Shown here: piece after piece, positions 17,364 to 25,193 of the stretch
Layout of the letters: each line of letters begins with the position of its first letter
Position numbering within the stretch: the first letter of the stretch is position 1
Origin: M55B129 sp964506505
GTDB taxonomy: Bacteria > Bacillota > Dethiobacteria > DTU022
Direction: 5' to 3'
DNA length: 52,691 bases
Assembly: GCA_964506505.1 (NCBI GenBank)
Contig: CAZDKY010000064.1
Location: forward strand, 1 to 52,691
The notes under the pieces: model-generated
The model's input: only the letters and a program-made list of their open reading frames with translations
Told to the model about the DNA's origin: nothing
Databases searched by the model: none
Made by a program: the position numbers and the translations under genes

Positions 17364-17392
17364 ATTATATCATTCAATTTTCTAATTGTCTA
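17364..17392 (-). promoter_or_regulatory. Sigma-A promoter of the cobalamin operon
   Basis: TAGACA (17387-17392), a 17-nt spacer and a perfect TATAAT (17364-17369) on the minus strand. The predicted start of transcription near 17357 lies a few bases upstream of the riboswitch. Confidence 0.75.
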
Positions 17393-17490
17393 CAACCGGC
17401 GGTTTTCTTTAATTTAACTATCAGCAGCCCTTGAATGCAACCAGTAAATGGCATTAGTAGCCATTCCCTTCTTGTCATCAAAAGCGTTCA

Positions 17491-17736
17491 TTACAAAGGG
17501 CAGGTGCAGGGTAAGCTGCAGAAATCCAAATCCGAAACCCTAAAATATTCACCCAATTGCCAGTTACGCGGTTTCGGTAGTCCGAGCCAGGATAACCAGG
17601 GCGATGACAACCGTTGCCGCCCCACAATCATTTTGATGCCAAAACCCCTGTCTGTAGAGCGATCCAGGATTATTACCGATACAAAAATGGAAACGAGGGC
17701 TGACAGGGCTACGACTGTGAAAAATATGCCAGCCAT
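17491..17736 (-). CDS. Small membrane protein, unknown
   Basis: An 81-residue reading frame beginning MAGIFFTVVALSALVSIFVSV, with one clear N-terminal membrane segment (about residues 3-24) followed by a basic tail ending in a Cys-containing SLPCTCPL. GGAGG lies 6 nt before the ATG at 17736, which is the main support. The frame extends up to 17862 but that part has no ribosome-binding site. I do not recognise the family. It lies alone between the cobalamin promoter and rarD, on the same strand as both. It may be a small membrane peptide or a chance frame. Confidence 0.4.
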   Translation of the reverse strand: MAGIFFTVVALSALVSIFVSVIILDRSTDRGFGIKMIVGRQRLSSPWLSWLGLPKPRNWQLGEYFRVSDLDFCSLPCTCPL

Positions 17737-17997
17737 CGGCAACCTCCGTTCAATCGCAAATAGAGGCAGGAGTGAGAACGGGGAGAAATGGTTAAAACAA
17801 TAAATTAAATAATTATTTACGGCCTGGCAGTCCATAACGGGGCCAGTTAATTGCTTTTTCACCGGTCGTCACATCCTGAATCATCGCGATCGTTCTTCAT
17901 CTTCTTTTTTCCCGCACAGCAAATAATCTGGCATACCCCGACTCTAAAAAAACTGCGGACAAATCATTCCAGAGCACAGATCAACAAAAATCGGAGT

Positions 17998-18948
17998 TTA
18001 GACTTTTTTTGTTTCTATTTCAGCAGCTTTTATCTTCTGCCCAACAGCGCTGTGTTCTTTCAAAACACCCGCATTAGCCAGGGTAAAGATCGCCAGTGCG
18101 GCCCAGATAAAACAGAAGCTTATAAAGTGAGTAAGGGGGAAATATTCTTTAAATATAAATATTCCTAAAAAGAGCTGCAGTGAAGGAGCAATATACTGGA
18201 GGAAACCCATCATCGAAAATGTGGTCCTCTCAATACCCCGTGCATAGAAAATAAGAGGAATAGCTGTAATAACTCCAGTCCCGGCAAGAGTCACAATAAC
18301 TGCCGGACTGGAAGAGACCAAAGACCCCTTTCCACCTTTTTCCAAAATGGCAATATAGGTCAGGGCAATAGGCATAACAATAAAAGCTTCCAGAACCAGA
18401 CCGGCCAGAGAATCTACGTGGATCATTTTTTTGATCAGGCCGTAAAGAGCAAAAGTACCAGCCAGGATGAGAGCTATCCAGGGGATACGTCCATACTGAA
18501 TTGTAATAATCAGCACTCCAACAAATGCCAGGATAATCGCCACAAGCTGCCAACGTCCGAGACTCTCACCTAGAACGGTCACCCCGAGCAGAACGACTAC
18601 CAGCGGGTTGATAAAATAACCCATGCTTGATTCAATAACATGGCCGCTGTTAACCGCATATATATAGGTAAACCAGTTTACACTGACGATAAAACCGCAG
18701 AGAAAAATAAGAAACAACTTTTTTCGGTTGGCGATAATAGCGGAAAGTGAACCTCGCTTGCGATAAAAATAAACCACCAGGAGCATAAATATAAATGACC
18801 AGCATATTCTGTGAGCCAGTATCTCCAGGGCGGGCACCGACTCCATCAACTTCCAATAAAGAGGCAGGATTCCCCATAATGAGTAAGCAGCGATACCATA
18901 ACAGATTCCTGTTGTATTTTCATCCTTTACATTGATCGAAAGTTTCAT
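17998..18948 (-). CDS. rarD: RarD-type EamA transporter
   Basis: A 316-residue permease with about ten hydrophobic segments. GICYGIAAYSLWGILPLYWKLMESVPALEILAHRICWSFIF at the N-terminus and FSMMGFLQYIAPSLQLFLGIFIFKE near the C-terminus are characteristic of RarD (chloramphenicol-sensitive protein) within the drug/metabolite transporter superfamily. Substrates are not established for most members. AGGAG lies 7 nt ahead of the ATG. It is a single gene; the DUF134 gene upstream ends at a terminator. Confidence 0.9.
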   Translation of the reverse strand: MKLSINVKDENTTGICYGIAAYSLWGILPLYWKLMESVPALEILAHRICWSFIFMLLVVYFYRKRGSLSAIIANRKKLFLIFLCGFIVSVNWFTYIYAVNSGHVIESSMGYFINPLVVVLLGVTVLGESLGRWQLVAIILAFVGVLIITIQYGRIPWIALILAGTFALYGLIKKMIHVDSLAGLVLEAFIVMPIALTYIAILEKGGKGSLVSSSPAVIVTLAGTGVITAIPLIFYARGIERTTFSMMGFLQYIAPSLQLFLGIFIFKEYFPLTHFISFCFIWAALAIFTLANAGVLKEHSAVGQKIKAAEIETKKV

Positions 18949-19034
18949 TGTTCGACTCCTACTGACAATAAACTGCGTTGTGACATGTACAGCTTATTAC
19001 CTTTGGAGATAACTGGCAAGTCTTTTTTTATAAT

Positions 19035-19060
19035 AAAAATGCCGCCTGTGCGCAGACGGC
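19035..19060 (-). terminator. Terminator after the DUF134 gene
   Basis: On the minus strand GCCGTCTG, a CGCA loop and CAGGCGGC (19060-19041) form an 8-bp stem with one G-U pair, followed by ATTTTTATT. It lies 37 bp past the DUF134 stop codon and closes the Mrp/MinD/DUF134 gene group. Confidence 0.7.
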
Positions 19061-19096
19061 TTCAACCAGTTTAAGCTCTTAGAACCCGATAATCGG

Positions 19097-19480
19097 TTAC
19101 TTACGCATGTTGTTACAGTCCGGGCAATTCTCCACTGCTGCCTGCCCAAAACGTCTTCTTCTCCGACAACGGGCACACAGCACCTCTCCTTCAAGGGCAT
19201 AAGGCCCGCCGTGGATACGAAGGGCTTTACCCTCGACAATGGAACGGGCTATCTTTTGATGAGCCGATACCAGGATCCTCTGCAGGGTGCTTTGAGCAAT
19301 GTTCATCCTGGTAGCACATTCATTCTGTTCAAGTTTTTCCAGATCTTTAAGACGAATTGCTTCCAGTTCATCAACCGTGAGTACAATTTCAGAGAGCAGA
19401 GGTACTGGTATACCGGTCGGTTTAAAATAAGTAAACCGCGGCATTGCACTGACCAGACGAGGTTTATGTGGACGCGGCAT
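19097..19480 (-). CDS. DUF134 (UPF0251) helix-turn-helix protein with zinc ribbon
   Basis: A 127-residue protein. The N-terminus MPRPHKPR followed by PRFTYFKPTGIPVPLLSEIVLTVDELEAIRL and the sigma-70-region-4-like helix-turn-helix (RMNIAQSTLQRILVSAHQKIA) define DUF134. The C-terminal 25 residues contain two CxxC pairs (CARC and CPDC), a zinc-ribbon or Fe-S site. Members often sit beside NifX-like and MinD genes in anaerobes, as here, and are thought to regulate or assist metal-cluster handling; the function is unproven. GGAG lies 9 nt before the start. It is probably the last gene of the cluster. Confidence 0.85.
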   Translation of the reverse strand: MPRPHKPRLVSAMPRFTYFKPTGIPVPLLSEIVLTVDELEAIRLKDLEKLEQNECATRMNIAQSTLQRILVSAHQKIARSIVEGKALRIHGGPYALEGEVLCARCRRRRRFGQAAVENCPDCNNMRK

Positions 19481-19617
19481 CTTAGAACTCCTTGAATTAT
19501 ATTATATTGCCACCATTTATTTTAGCAATAAATGCCAAAAAAATCAATCCTGATAAATATTTTTAAAGTATGTTTTTTAGGCAGTAATTTCCTTTATCAC
19601 GAGATGGAAATCATCCC

Positions 19618-20481
19618 TCAGTTCAATCCATCAATAAAGCTTTCCCAGACTGACCGCAGACTTTTACTGACCGGGCCATCGCTGTATTCAACTACCGGCA
19701 TTCCCTTAACCATAGCTTCAACAAAAACCCGGTCAAAGGGGATTTTACCGGCCAGATTAATTTTCTCTTTGCGGCAAAAAGAATCGATAGCCTGAGTTTG
19801 CTCCTTATCCAGATCAAAGCGGTTGACACATACCGATGCCGTAATTCCGAAGTGGCGGCAAACACTCAGCACCCGCTTAAGATCATGGATCCCCGACACT
19901 GTCGGCTCGGTAACAATCAGCGCTGCATCAACTCCCGATAAAGAAGCAATTACCGGGCAACCAATACCAGGAGGCCCGTCTATAAGCAGGTAATCTTTCT
20001 CTTCGGCCTCCGCCAACTCCGCCCCCCTGTTGCGAATGGCTGTGACCAGCTTACCGGAATTTTCTTCTGCAATGCCCAGCCGGGCATGAACCAGGGTCCC
20101 GAAAGGCGTTTCGGATACAAACCATTTGCCGGAAACCCGATCCTCCATTTTTATCGCCTCTACCGGGCAGGTGTAGGAACAGAATCCACAACCTTCACAG
20201 GCAACAGGATCGACAACATATTCTTCAGAAATTGCTTCAAAACGGCATAGATCACGACACAACCCACATTGAGTACATTCAGAAAGCTCTATAGAAGCAA
20301 TCTGAGAAGCAGTGAATTCATGCTCTTCCAACAACTGCGGATGCATAATTAAATTCAGGTTTGCTGCATCGACATCGGCATCGACAAAAACAGCATTCTT
20401 GGAAGCCAGGGCGGCAAAAGAACCAACCAGAGAAGTCTTACCAGTTCCACCCTTACCGCTGATTACGGTTATTTTTTTCAA
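19618..20481 (-). CDS. MinD-family ATPase with inserted ferredoxin domain (second of a pair)
   Basis: A 287-residue ParA/MinD-type ATPase. The deviant Walker A GKGGTGKT is at residues 10-17. Around residues 60-120 lies a two-cluster ferredoxin insert with CTQCGLCRDLCRF and CEGCGFCSYTCPVEA, so two 4Fe-4S clusters are expected. LLIDGPPGIGCPV is the Walker B region. The start is TTG at 20481 and overlaps the stop of its partner as TTGA, with GGAGG about 10 nt upstream. Such pairs are found in anaerobes next to NifX-like genes and resemble the NBP35/Mrp scaffold ATPases. The likely job is loading or moving Fe-S or other metal clusters. Client proteins are unknown. Confidence 0.88.
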   Translation of the reverse strand: MKKITVISGKGGTGKTSLVGSFAALASKNAVFVDADVDAANLNLIMHPQLLEEHEFTASQIASIELSECTQCGLCRDLCRFEAISEEYVVDPVACEGCGFCSYTCPVEAIKMEDRVSGKWFVSETPFGTLVHARLGIAEENSGKLVTAIRNRGAELAEAEEKDYLLIDGPPGIGCPVIASLSGVDAALIVTEPTVSGIHDLKRVLSVCRHFGITASVCVNRFDLDKEQTQAIDSFCRKEKINLAGKIPFDRVFVEAMVKGMPVVEYSDGPVSKSLRSVWESFIDGLN

Positions 20482-21440
20482 TGTGATGAAGCCTCCTTCA
20501 ATGCTGTAGAAATTTTATCGAATAACTCACGGAAACGCACCCGCCATTTATCCAGATGTTTTACCACAGGTTCCCCACGAGCGTAAAGGGAAGCCAGCTC
20601 CCTGTCCCAGGGTATCCTCTGCAAAATTGCCAGGCCTTTTTCGCGGCAGTATTTCTCCACCCCATCATCACCGAGATCGGAGCGGTTTATGAGTACCCCC
20701 GAGGGTATGCCAAGCCTGGTAACCATTTGATAAGCAAGATCGAGGTCATTTAAACCGAAAGGGGTGGGTTCGGTTACAAGCAGGCAGTAATTGCAGCCTC
20801 CGACAGCGCTGACAACCGGACAGGATGTCCCCGGTGGCGCATCAATAATATTGATATACCCGGGACGTGAAACCTTTTTAACAGCCTCAATCAGCGGAGG
20901 AGACATGACCTCGCCCGGATTGAGACGACCGTGAGCAAATTTAATTCCGCCGGCAGTTCCTTCTTCAAGCAGGCCGATGGGCCTTTCAACCTCCGTAATT
21001 GCTTTTTCAGGGCAAAGATAAGCACAACTGCCACAGCCATGGCAAAGTTCCTCAAAAACCATAACTTTATCCTGAAAAACAGCCAGAGCATTAAAAGCAC
21101 ACACTTCGGCACAGCGTCCGCAGAAATTGCAGCGGCCAAAATTAATTTTAGGTACCGGAATTCCTATCTCCCGTGAATTCTCAATCACGGGTTTTAAAAA
21201 AAGATGGGCATTCGGTTCTTCCACATCACAGTCAAGATACTGAACATTTTTATCTTCCAGGGCCAGGGCCAAATTAACGGCTACCGTCGTTTTACCGGTG
21301 CCTCCCTTGCCGCTGGCAATAGCAAGTTTGATCATATTATATTTATGCTCCATCAGTTTTATTTTTTTACCATACGGGACAATGTGCCCGGTACCCAAAA
21401 CGGAAAGAGCACCGGGCTTAATCTGAACTTTACCTGACAT
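20478..21440 (-). CDS. MinD-family ATPase with inserted ferredoxin domain (first of a pair)
   Basis: The paralogue of the next gene, 320 residues as drawn. Walker A SGKGGTGKTT, a ferredoxin insert with CNFCGRCAEVCAFNA and CHGCGSCAYLCPEKA, and NIIDAPPGTSCPV follow the same order. The first 35 residues (SGKVQIKPGALSVLGTGHIVPYG and onwards) precede the normal N-terminus; a start at the ATG 21335 (MIKLAIASGKGG) would remove them. Neither start has a good ribosome-binding site: the first ATG directly follows the stop of the DUF5320 gene (TAGATG), the second has GGAG 12 nt away. The two ATPases overlap by 4 nt and probably work as a heterodimer. Confidence 0.85.
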   Translation of the reverse strand: MSGKVQIKPGALSVLGTGHIVPYGKKIKLMEHKYNMIKLAIASGKGGTGKTTVAVNLALALEDKNVQYLDCDVEEPNAHLFLKPVIENSREIGIPVPKINFGRCNFCGRCAEVCAFNALAVFQDKVMVFEELCHGCGSCAYLCPEKAITEVERPIGLLEEGTAGGIKFAHGRLNPGEVMSPPLIEAVKKVSRPGYINIIDAPPGTSCPVVSAVGGCNYCLLVTEPTPFGLNDLDLAYQMVTRLGIPSGVLINRSDLGDDGVEKYCREKGLAILQRIPWDRELASLYARGEPVVKHLDKWRVRFRELFDKISTALKEASSH

Positions 21441-21728
21441 CTAGGATTCGTTCAATTCAGCTATTCTCTGTTCCATTTCTGCCAGCTCGGATTTCATCAG
21501 TCCCAGCTGTTTTTCGAGGTATGATTTTTCCTCTTCCGGATTAATGCGGGCCGGAGCGTAATAAGGAATCGGGGCATCGCAGCGCCACTGACAGAAACCC
21601 CGGCCTTGGCCCCACCAGAAGTCATAACCAGACCATCCGCCCCTGAAACCACCGGCTCCCGGGTACCATCCGGCATCTTTCCAAAATCCCGGGCCATACC
21701 AAAACCTTCCTCTGGGCATCACGAGCAC
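21441..21728 (-). CDS. DUF5320-like glycine/aromatic-rich small protein
   Basis: A 95-residue protein whose first half is rich in Gly, Trp, Phe and Tyr (MPRGRFWYGPGFW at the start, then YDFWWGQGRGFCQWRC) and whose second half is an acidic coiled coil (EEEKSYLEKQLGLMKSELAEMEQRIAEL). This two-part design is typical of DUF5320 proteins, which accompany NifX-like and MinD genes in anaerobes. Two Cys residues lie between the halves. An in-frame ATG three codons later gives the usual MPRG start. The function is unknown; a scaffold or cluster-binding partner is a reasonable guess from context. Confidence 0.75.
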   Translation of the reverse strand: MLVMPRGRFWYGPGFWKDAGWYPGAGGFRGGWSGYDFWWGQGRGFCQWRCDAPIPYYAPARINPEEEKSYLEKQLGLMKSELAEMEQRIAELNES

Positions 21729-21792
21729 CTCCCTTTCCTTTACTTTTTCCGAATTAGCTGAATTGAGATCCGGAAAACCATTTTCTCAATTT

Positions 21793-22152
21793 TCAACTGC
21801 AGCTGTGATTATAGCCCTCTTTCAGGTGATCGCAACTGCTTTCACCCGGTTCAAGACTGTCCGTTAAATAACAGGAAATTGCCTCATCCACCGGGCCGTT
21901 AATACCGACAACAGTTTCTATATTTTCTCCGGCAAAAAGAGCCTGTGCTTTTGGTCCCATCCCGCCGGCTATAATACAGCTAACCCCCATCTGGGCCAGG
22001 TAACGAGGTAAAAATCCGGGTTCATGACCGGGATTGGGAATAATCTTTTTATTGCTGACCACCTTACCTTCCAGCGTAAAGAGAGTATATTCGGGGCAGC
22101 GACCGAAATGCTGGGCCACCAGGTTATCCTCCGTTGCCACGGCAATTATCAT
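21793..22152 (-). CDS. NifX/NifB-C-terminal-like metal-cluster carrier (copy 2)
   Basis: A 119-residue dinitrogenase iron-molybdenum cofactor-binding-family protein. MIIAVATEDNLVAQHFGRCPEYTLF matches the family start (the HFGRC segment binds cofactor in relatives), followed by MGVSCIIAGGMGPKAQALF. It ends in a Cys/His-rich tail (CDHLKEGYNHSC), suggesting metal binding. GGAGG lies 8 nt before the ATG. No nitrogenase genes are visible, so a general Fe-S or metal-cluster chaperone role is likelier than FeMo cofactor assembly. It follows copy 1 after 64 bp. Confidence 0.88.
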   Translation of the reverse strand: MIIAVATEDNLVAQHFGRCPEYTLFTLEGKVVSNKKIIPNPGHEPGFLPRYLAQMGVSCIIAGGMGPKAQALFAGENIETVVGINGPVDEAISCYLTDSLEPGESSCDHLKEGYNHSCS

Positions 22153-22216
22153 TTAATCATCCTCCTTCGTCGTTGTCGCTCAAACATTACGACTAAACAG
22201 CAACCAACGTGTTAGA

Positions 22217-22594
22217 TTACCATTTGTTTCTCATCCCGTCGTGGGAAGGAACTGTAGCATCAGATACGGATGATAGTTTCCCTTCCTTGAATTTCTGCAG
22301 AGTTTTTTCAACCGTTCCCTCTATACCAGTATAAACTTTAACCTTTGCCGCTTCGAGAGCAACGGCCGCATTGGGACCAACGTTGCCAACGACAACTGCT
22401 TCAACACTGTGATCGACAAGCTGCCGGGTACTCTGTGGTCCGGCTCCTCCTGCAGCGCTGACACTGGCATTGGGTAAAGACTCAATCACTTTTCCACTTT
22501 CTGAATCAACAATCACAAAATAGGGGCAACGGCCAAAGCGCTGGTCCACTTCCGCCTGCAATCCTTCACCACGTGCACATATTGCTACTTTCAT
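22217..22594 (-). CDS. NifX/NifB-C-terminal-like metal-cluster carrier (copy 1)
   Basis: A 125-residue relative of the next gene. MKVAICARGEGLQAEVDQRFGRCPYFVIVD carries the RFGRC motif, and VEAVVVGNVGPNAAVALEAAKVKVYTG follows. The start at 22594 is chosen because GGAGGTG lies about 6 nt upstream; the frame extends to 22657 into the end of the Mrp gene without support. It probably belongs to the same transcript as Mrp. It lacks the Cys/His tail of copy 2, so the two may hold different clusters or states. Confidence 0.87.
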   Translation of the reverse strand: MKVAICARGEGLQAEVDQRFGRCPYFVIVDSESGKVIESLPNASVSAAGGAGPQSTRQLVDHSVEAVVVGNVGPNAAVALEAAKVKVYTGIEGTVEKTLQKFKEGKLSSVSDATVPSHDGMRNKW

Positions 22595-22628
22595 AGTTTC
22601 CACCTCCGTTTGATAAATACGTTCGTTC

Positions 22629-23453
22629 TCAGTTTGTTTCACCGGTAGCACTGTCAATGATCAGATTGATATCCTCGAATACCTCGACCGGATAATCTTC
22701 AATTTTTCCGTCATCGCCAAGCTTCGACATCTCCGGATCAAGCGGCAGCCTGGCCAACAGTTTAATACCTGTAGCCGCGGCTACTTCATCTGCTTTGCTC
22801 ACCCCGAATATCTCAATCTCTTTTCCACAGTGCGGGCATATCAGACCACTCATATTTTCAACCAGCCCCAGAATGGGCACTTTCATCATTCTGGCCATTT
22901 TAATTGCTTTTTTCACAACCATAATTGCCAGATCCTGCGGCGAAGATACAATCACCAGTCCGTTAAGAGGCAGTGACTGCAGCACAGTCAGGGGTGAATC
23001 CCCCGTGCCCGGGGGCAAGTCAACAACCAAATAGTCAATTTCGCCCCAAACAACGTCGGTCCAGAATTGCTTTACCGCACCTCCGATCAGCGGCCCCCGC
23101 CAGATTACCGGATCGTCTTCATGAGGTAGAAGCAGGTTCAACGAAATAATTTTGATCCCCAGTTTGCTTTGAGGAGGAATCATTTTCTCATTCATTACTT
23201 CGGCCTGTCCGTTCAAACCAAATAATTTCGGGATGCTCGGCCCGGTGATATCGGCATCAAGCAGTCCGACCTTGAATCCTGCCCTGGCCAGGGCCACGGC
23301 CAGTAGGGAAGCCACTGAAGATTTGCCGACACCTCCCTTGCCACTCATCACTGCAATAGTTTTTCCGATATGACTGTCTTCAGGTTGAGAAAGTTTTTCA
23401 ATACCTGGATTCTTTCCCTTTGTCTGTTCTTTTGCTTTTTGATTTTCGGCCAT
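22629..23453 (-). CDS. Mrp/NBP35-family Fe-S cluster carrier ATPase
   Basis: A 274-residue P-loop ATPase with the deviant Walker A SGKGGVGKSS at about residues 36-45, DADITGPSIPKLFG (switch region), DLPPGTGDSPLT (Walker B) and a CPHCGKEIEIFG motif that provides the bridging Cys pair for a 4Fe-4S cluster between two subunits. About 28 polar residues precede the domain; there is no N-terminal DUF59 domain. The role is holding and delivering Fe-S clusters in the cytosol. It is the first gene of the cluster, with GGAGG 7 nt before the ATG and a good promoter (23515-23543). Confidence 0.92.
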   Translation of the reverse strand: MAENQKAKEQTKGKNPGIEKLSQPEDSHIGKTIAVMSGKGGVGKSSVASLLAVALARAGFKVGLLDADITGPSIPKLFGLNGQAEVMNEKMIPPQSKLGIKIISLNLLLPHEDDPVIWRGPLIGGAVKQFWTDVVWGEIDYLVVDLPPGTGDSPLTVLQSLPLNGLVIVSSPQDLAIMVVKKAIKMARMMKVPILGLVENMSGLICPHCGKEIEIFGVSKADEVAAATGIKLLARLPLDPEMSKLGDDGKIEDYPVEVFEDINLIIDSATGETN

Positions 23454-23514
23454 TTTATTACCTCCGTTTCTCTTTGACTGCTTCCAACAAATATATGGGT
23501 ATATATCTATAAAA

Positions 23515-23543
23515 ATTATATCTTAATCTATAGTATCCGGCAA
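23515..23543 (-). promoter_or_regulatory. Sigma-A promoter of the Mrp gene cluster
   Basis: TTGCCG (23538-23543), a 17-nt spacer and a perfect TATAAT (23515-23520) on the minus strand, about 60 bp ahead of the Mrp start codon. Confidence 0.65.
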
Positions 23544-23574
23544 CCCTTTTTTTTGATATCATATAGACGAGCAC

Positions 23575-23605
23575 AAAAAGGGTAAATATTTATTTGCCCG
23601 TTTTT
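23575..23605. terminator. Bidirectional hairpin in the radical SAM leader
   Basis: A5, then GGGTAAAT paired with ATTTGCCC around a 4-nt loop (one G-U pair), then G and T5. It has terminator form on both strands. It lies 30 bp upstream of the radical SAM start and between two divergent genes, so it may act as an attenuator for the plus-strand gene or as an insulator. Confidence 0.5.
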
Positions 23606-23635
23606 CACATCTATCATGCGAAAGGAGTTTAACCC

Positions 23636-24586
23636 GTGAAATACAAACACCTGTTCGGACCTGTTCCTTCCCGCCGCCTTGGCGTATCTCTTGGCATCGA
23701 CCTGATTCCACCAAAAACTTGCACCCTGGACTGTGTTTACTGTGAATGCGGTAAAACAACCAGACTAACCACTAAACGCCGTGAATACATACCGGTTGAT
23801 AACATTCTAAAAGAGCTGGATGATTATCTGGCCCGGAAACCTGAACTCGATTATATCACCTTTGCCGGTTCGGGTGAACCGACTTTGAACAACAAGATCG
23901 GCAAGGTAATTGAATTTATAAAAAAATGTTATCCCCATTACAAAATCTGCGTACTGACAAACGGGACCCTTTTCAGTGATCCATCAGTTCGGGCAGAAGT
24001 GTTGAAGGCGGACTTAATTATTCCTTCACTCGATGCCGCTACAGAAAAAACATTCCAGCAGATCAACCGACCTCATCCGGACCTGAACTGCAAAGAAGTA
24101 ATTGCCGGGCTTGTCGATCTGCGCAGTGAATTCGCTGGCGAGATACGCCTGGAAATATTCATCGTTCCCGATTTCAATGACACTACCGAAGAACTCCAGG
24201 CTATTAAACAAGCCATTGAAAAAATAAATCCCCACCGTGTCCAAATGGGCACTCTCGATCGACCGGGAACTGAAAACTGGGTCCAGGCGGCCGATAAAGA
24301 AAAAATGCAGCAAATCGCCTCATTCCTGGGTCGATCGGAATTGATTGGTGAGTTCCGCCCCCGTAATAAAATAGCTTCTTTTAACGAATCATACAATAGC
24401 CAGATCCTGAATACCCTGCGCCGGCGCCCTTGTACCCTTGAAGATCTGCATCATATGTTAAATTTGCACCCGGCCGAGCTGCAGAAATATATCAATCACC
24501 TCCTTGCAATCGGGCGGATCGAGACGGAAAACAGGGACAGGGGAACATTCTTAAAACTTAAATCTGAGCATCGCGGCCTGGCTTGA
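23636..24586 (+). CDS. Radical SAM protein (COG0731-like) with C-terminal winged helix
   Basis: A 316-residue radical SAM enzyme. The cluster motif is CTLDCVYCECG (CxxxCxxC) near residues 23-30, preceded by the highly conserved FGPVPSRRLGVSLGIDLIPPKTC. ITFAGSGEPTLN and VLTNGTL are the SAM-binding strands. The last ~65 residues (TLRRRPCTLEDLHHMLNLHPAELQKYINHLLAIGRIE) look like a winged helix. The protein resembles the tRNA-wyosine-synthase-like COG0731 group, but bacterial members are uncharacterised. The start is GTG at 23636, with AAAGGAG 8 nt upstream. It is divergent from the Mrp cluster, which fits a shared metal or cluster theme. Confidence 0.85.
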   Translation: MKYKHLFGPVPSRRLGVSLGIDLIPPKTCTLDCVYCECGKTTRLTTKRREYIPVDNILKELDDYLARKPELDYITFAGSGEPTLNNKIGKVIEFIKKCYPHYKICVLTNGTLFSDPSVRAEVLKADLIIPSLDAATEKTFQQINRPHPDLNCKEVIAGLVDLRSEFAGEIRLEIFIVPDFNDTTEELQAIKQAIEKINPHRVQMGTLDRPGTENWVQAADKEKMQQIASFLGRSELIGEFRPRNKIASFNESYNSQILNTLRRRPCTLEDLHHMLNLHPAELQKYINHLLAIGRIETENRDRGTFLKLKSEHRGLA

Positions 24587-24600
24587 GAAAAAGCATCCCT

Positions 24601-25119
24601 TTACCCGCCCAGGGCAGCGATGATCTCCCGGCAAAAAGCGGGAAGGTCCCGGGGCATTCTGGAAGTAATTACATTTTTATCGCGGACCACTTCTCGATCA
24701 ACAAAATCAGCTCCGGCATTGATAAGGTCGTCTTTTATGGAATAAAAAGCCGTAACCTTACGTCCCTTTACCGCCCCGACTGAAGCAAGTATCCACGGCC
24801 CGTGACAAATAGCAGCAATTACTTTTTCTTTTTCAAATGCGTTTTTAACGAAGCCAATCAATTCCGGCGAGCGGCGCATGTGATCAGGTGAATAACCACC
24901 TGGAATGACCACGGCATCATACTGCTCGGCTTTAACATCCTTCGCCGCCAGATCGGCTGTAGCCGGGTAACCGTACTTGCTTTTATATTCCCTTGCTTCC
25001 GGGGCTACCACCGTAACCTGAGCCCCGGCTTCCATCAACCGGTAGTAAGGATACCAGAACTCCGGATCTTCATAAAGCTGTTCCAGCAAAATTGCAATTT
25101 TTTTGCCCTGCAGTTCCAT
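24601..25119 (-). CDS. DJ-1/PfpI-family protein
   Basis: A 172-residue class-I glutamine-amidotransferase-like protein. The nucleophilic elbow AAICHGPWILASVGAVKGRKVTA carries the catalytic Cys and following His, and VVIPGGYSPDHMRRSPELIGFV precedes it; both are typical of PfpI/YraA proteins proposed to act as proteases, deglycases or chaperones. AAGGAGG lies 7 nt ahead of the ATG at 25119. It converges on the radical SAM gene with only 14 bp between the stops. The molecular role is uncertain, as for most of the family. Confidence 0.88.
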   Translation of the reverse strand: MELQGKKIAILLEQLYEDPEFWYPYYRLMEAGAQVTVVAPEAREYKSKYGYPATADLAAKDVKAEQYDAVVIPGGYSPDHMRRSPELIGFVKNAFEKEKVIAAICHGPWILASVGAVKGRKVTAFYSIKDDLINAGADFVDREVVRDKNVITSRMPRDLPAFCREIIAALGG

Positions 25120-25193
25120 CACTATTCCTCCTTTAGGTTAGGGCTCAGAACATAATTCAGTAAGCTCTATCCCGGCATAGAATAATCACCGGA

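Noticed and set aside
17435..17803. Plus-strand frame of 122 codons
   Set aside because: It is antisense to the small membrane-protein frame, has no ribosome-binding site and an unlikely composition.
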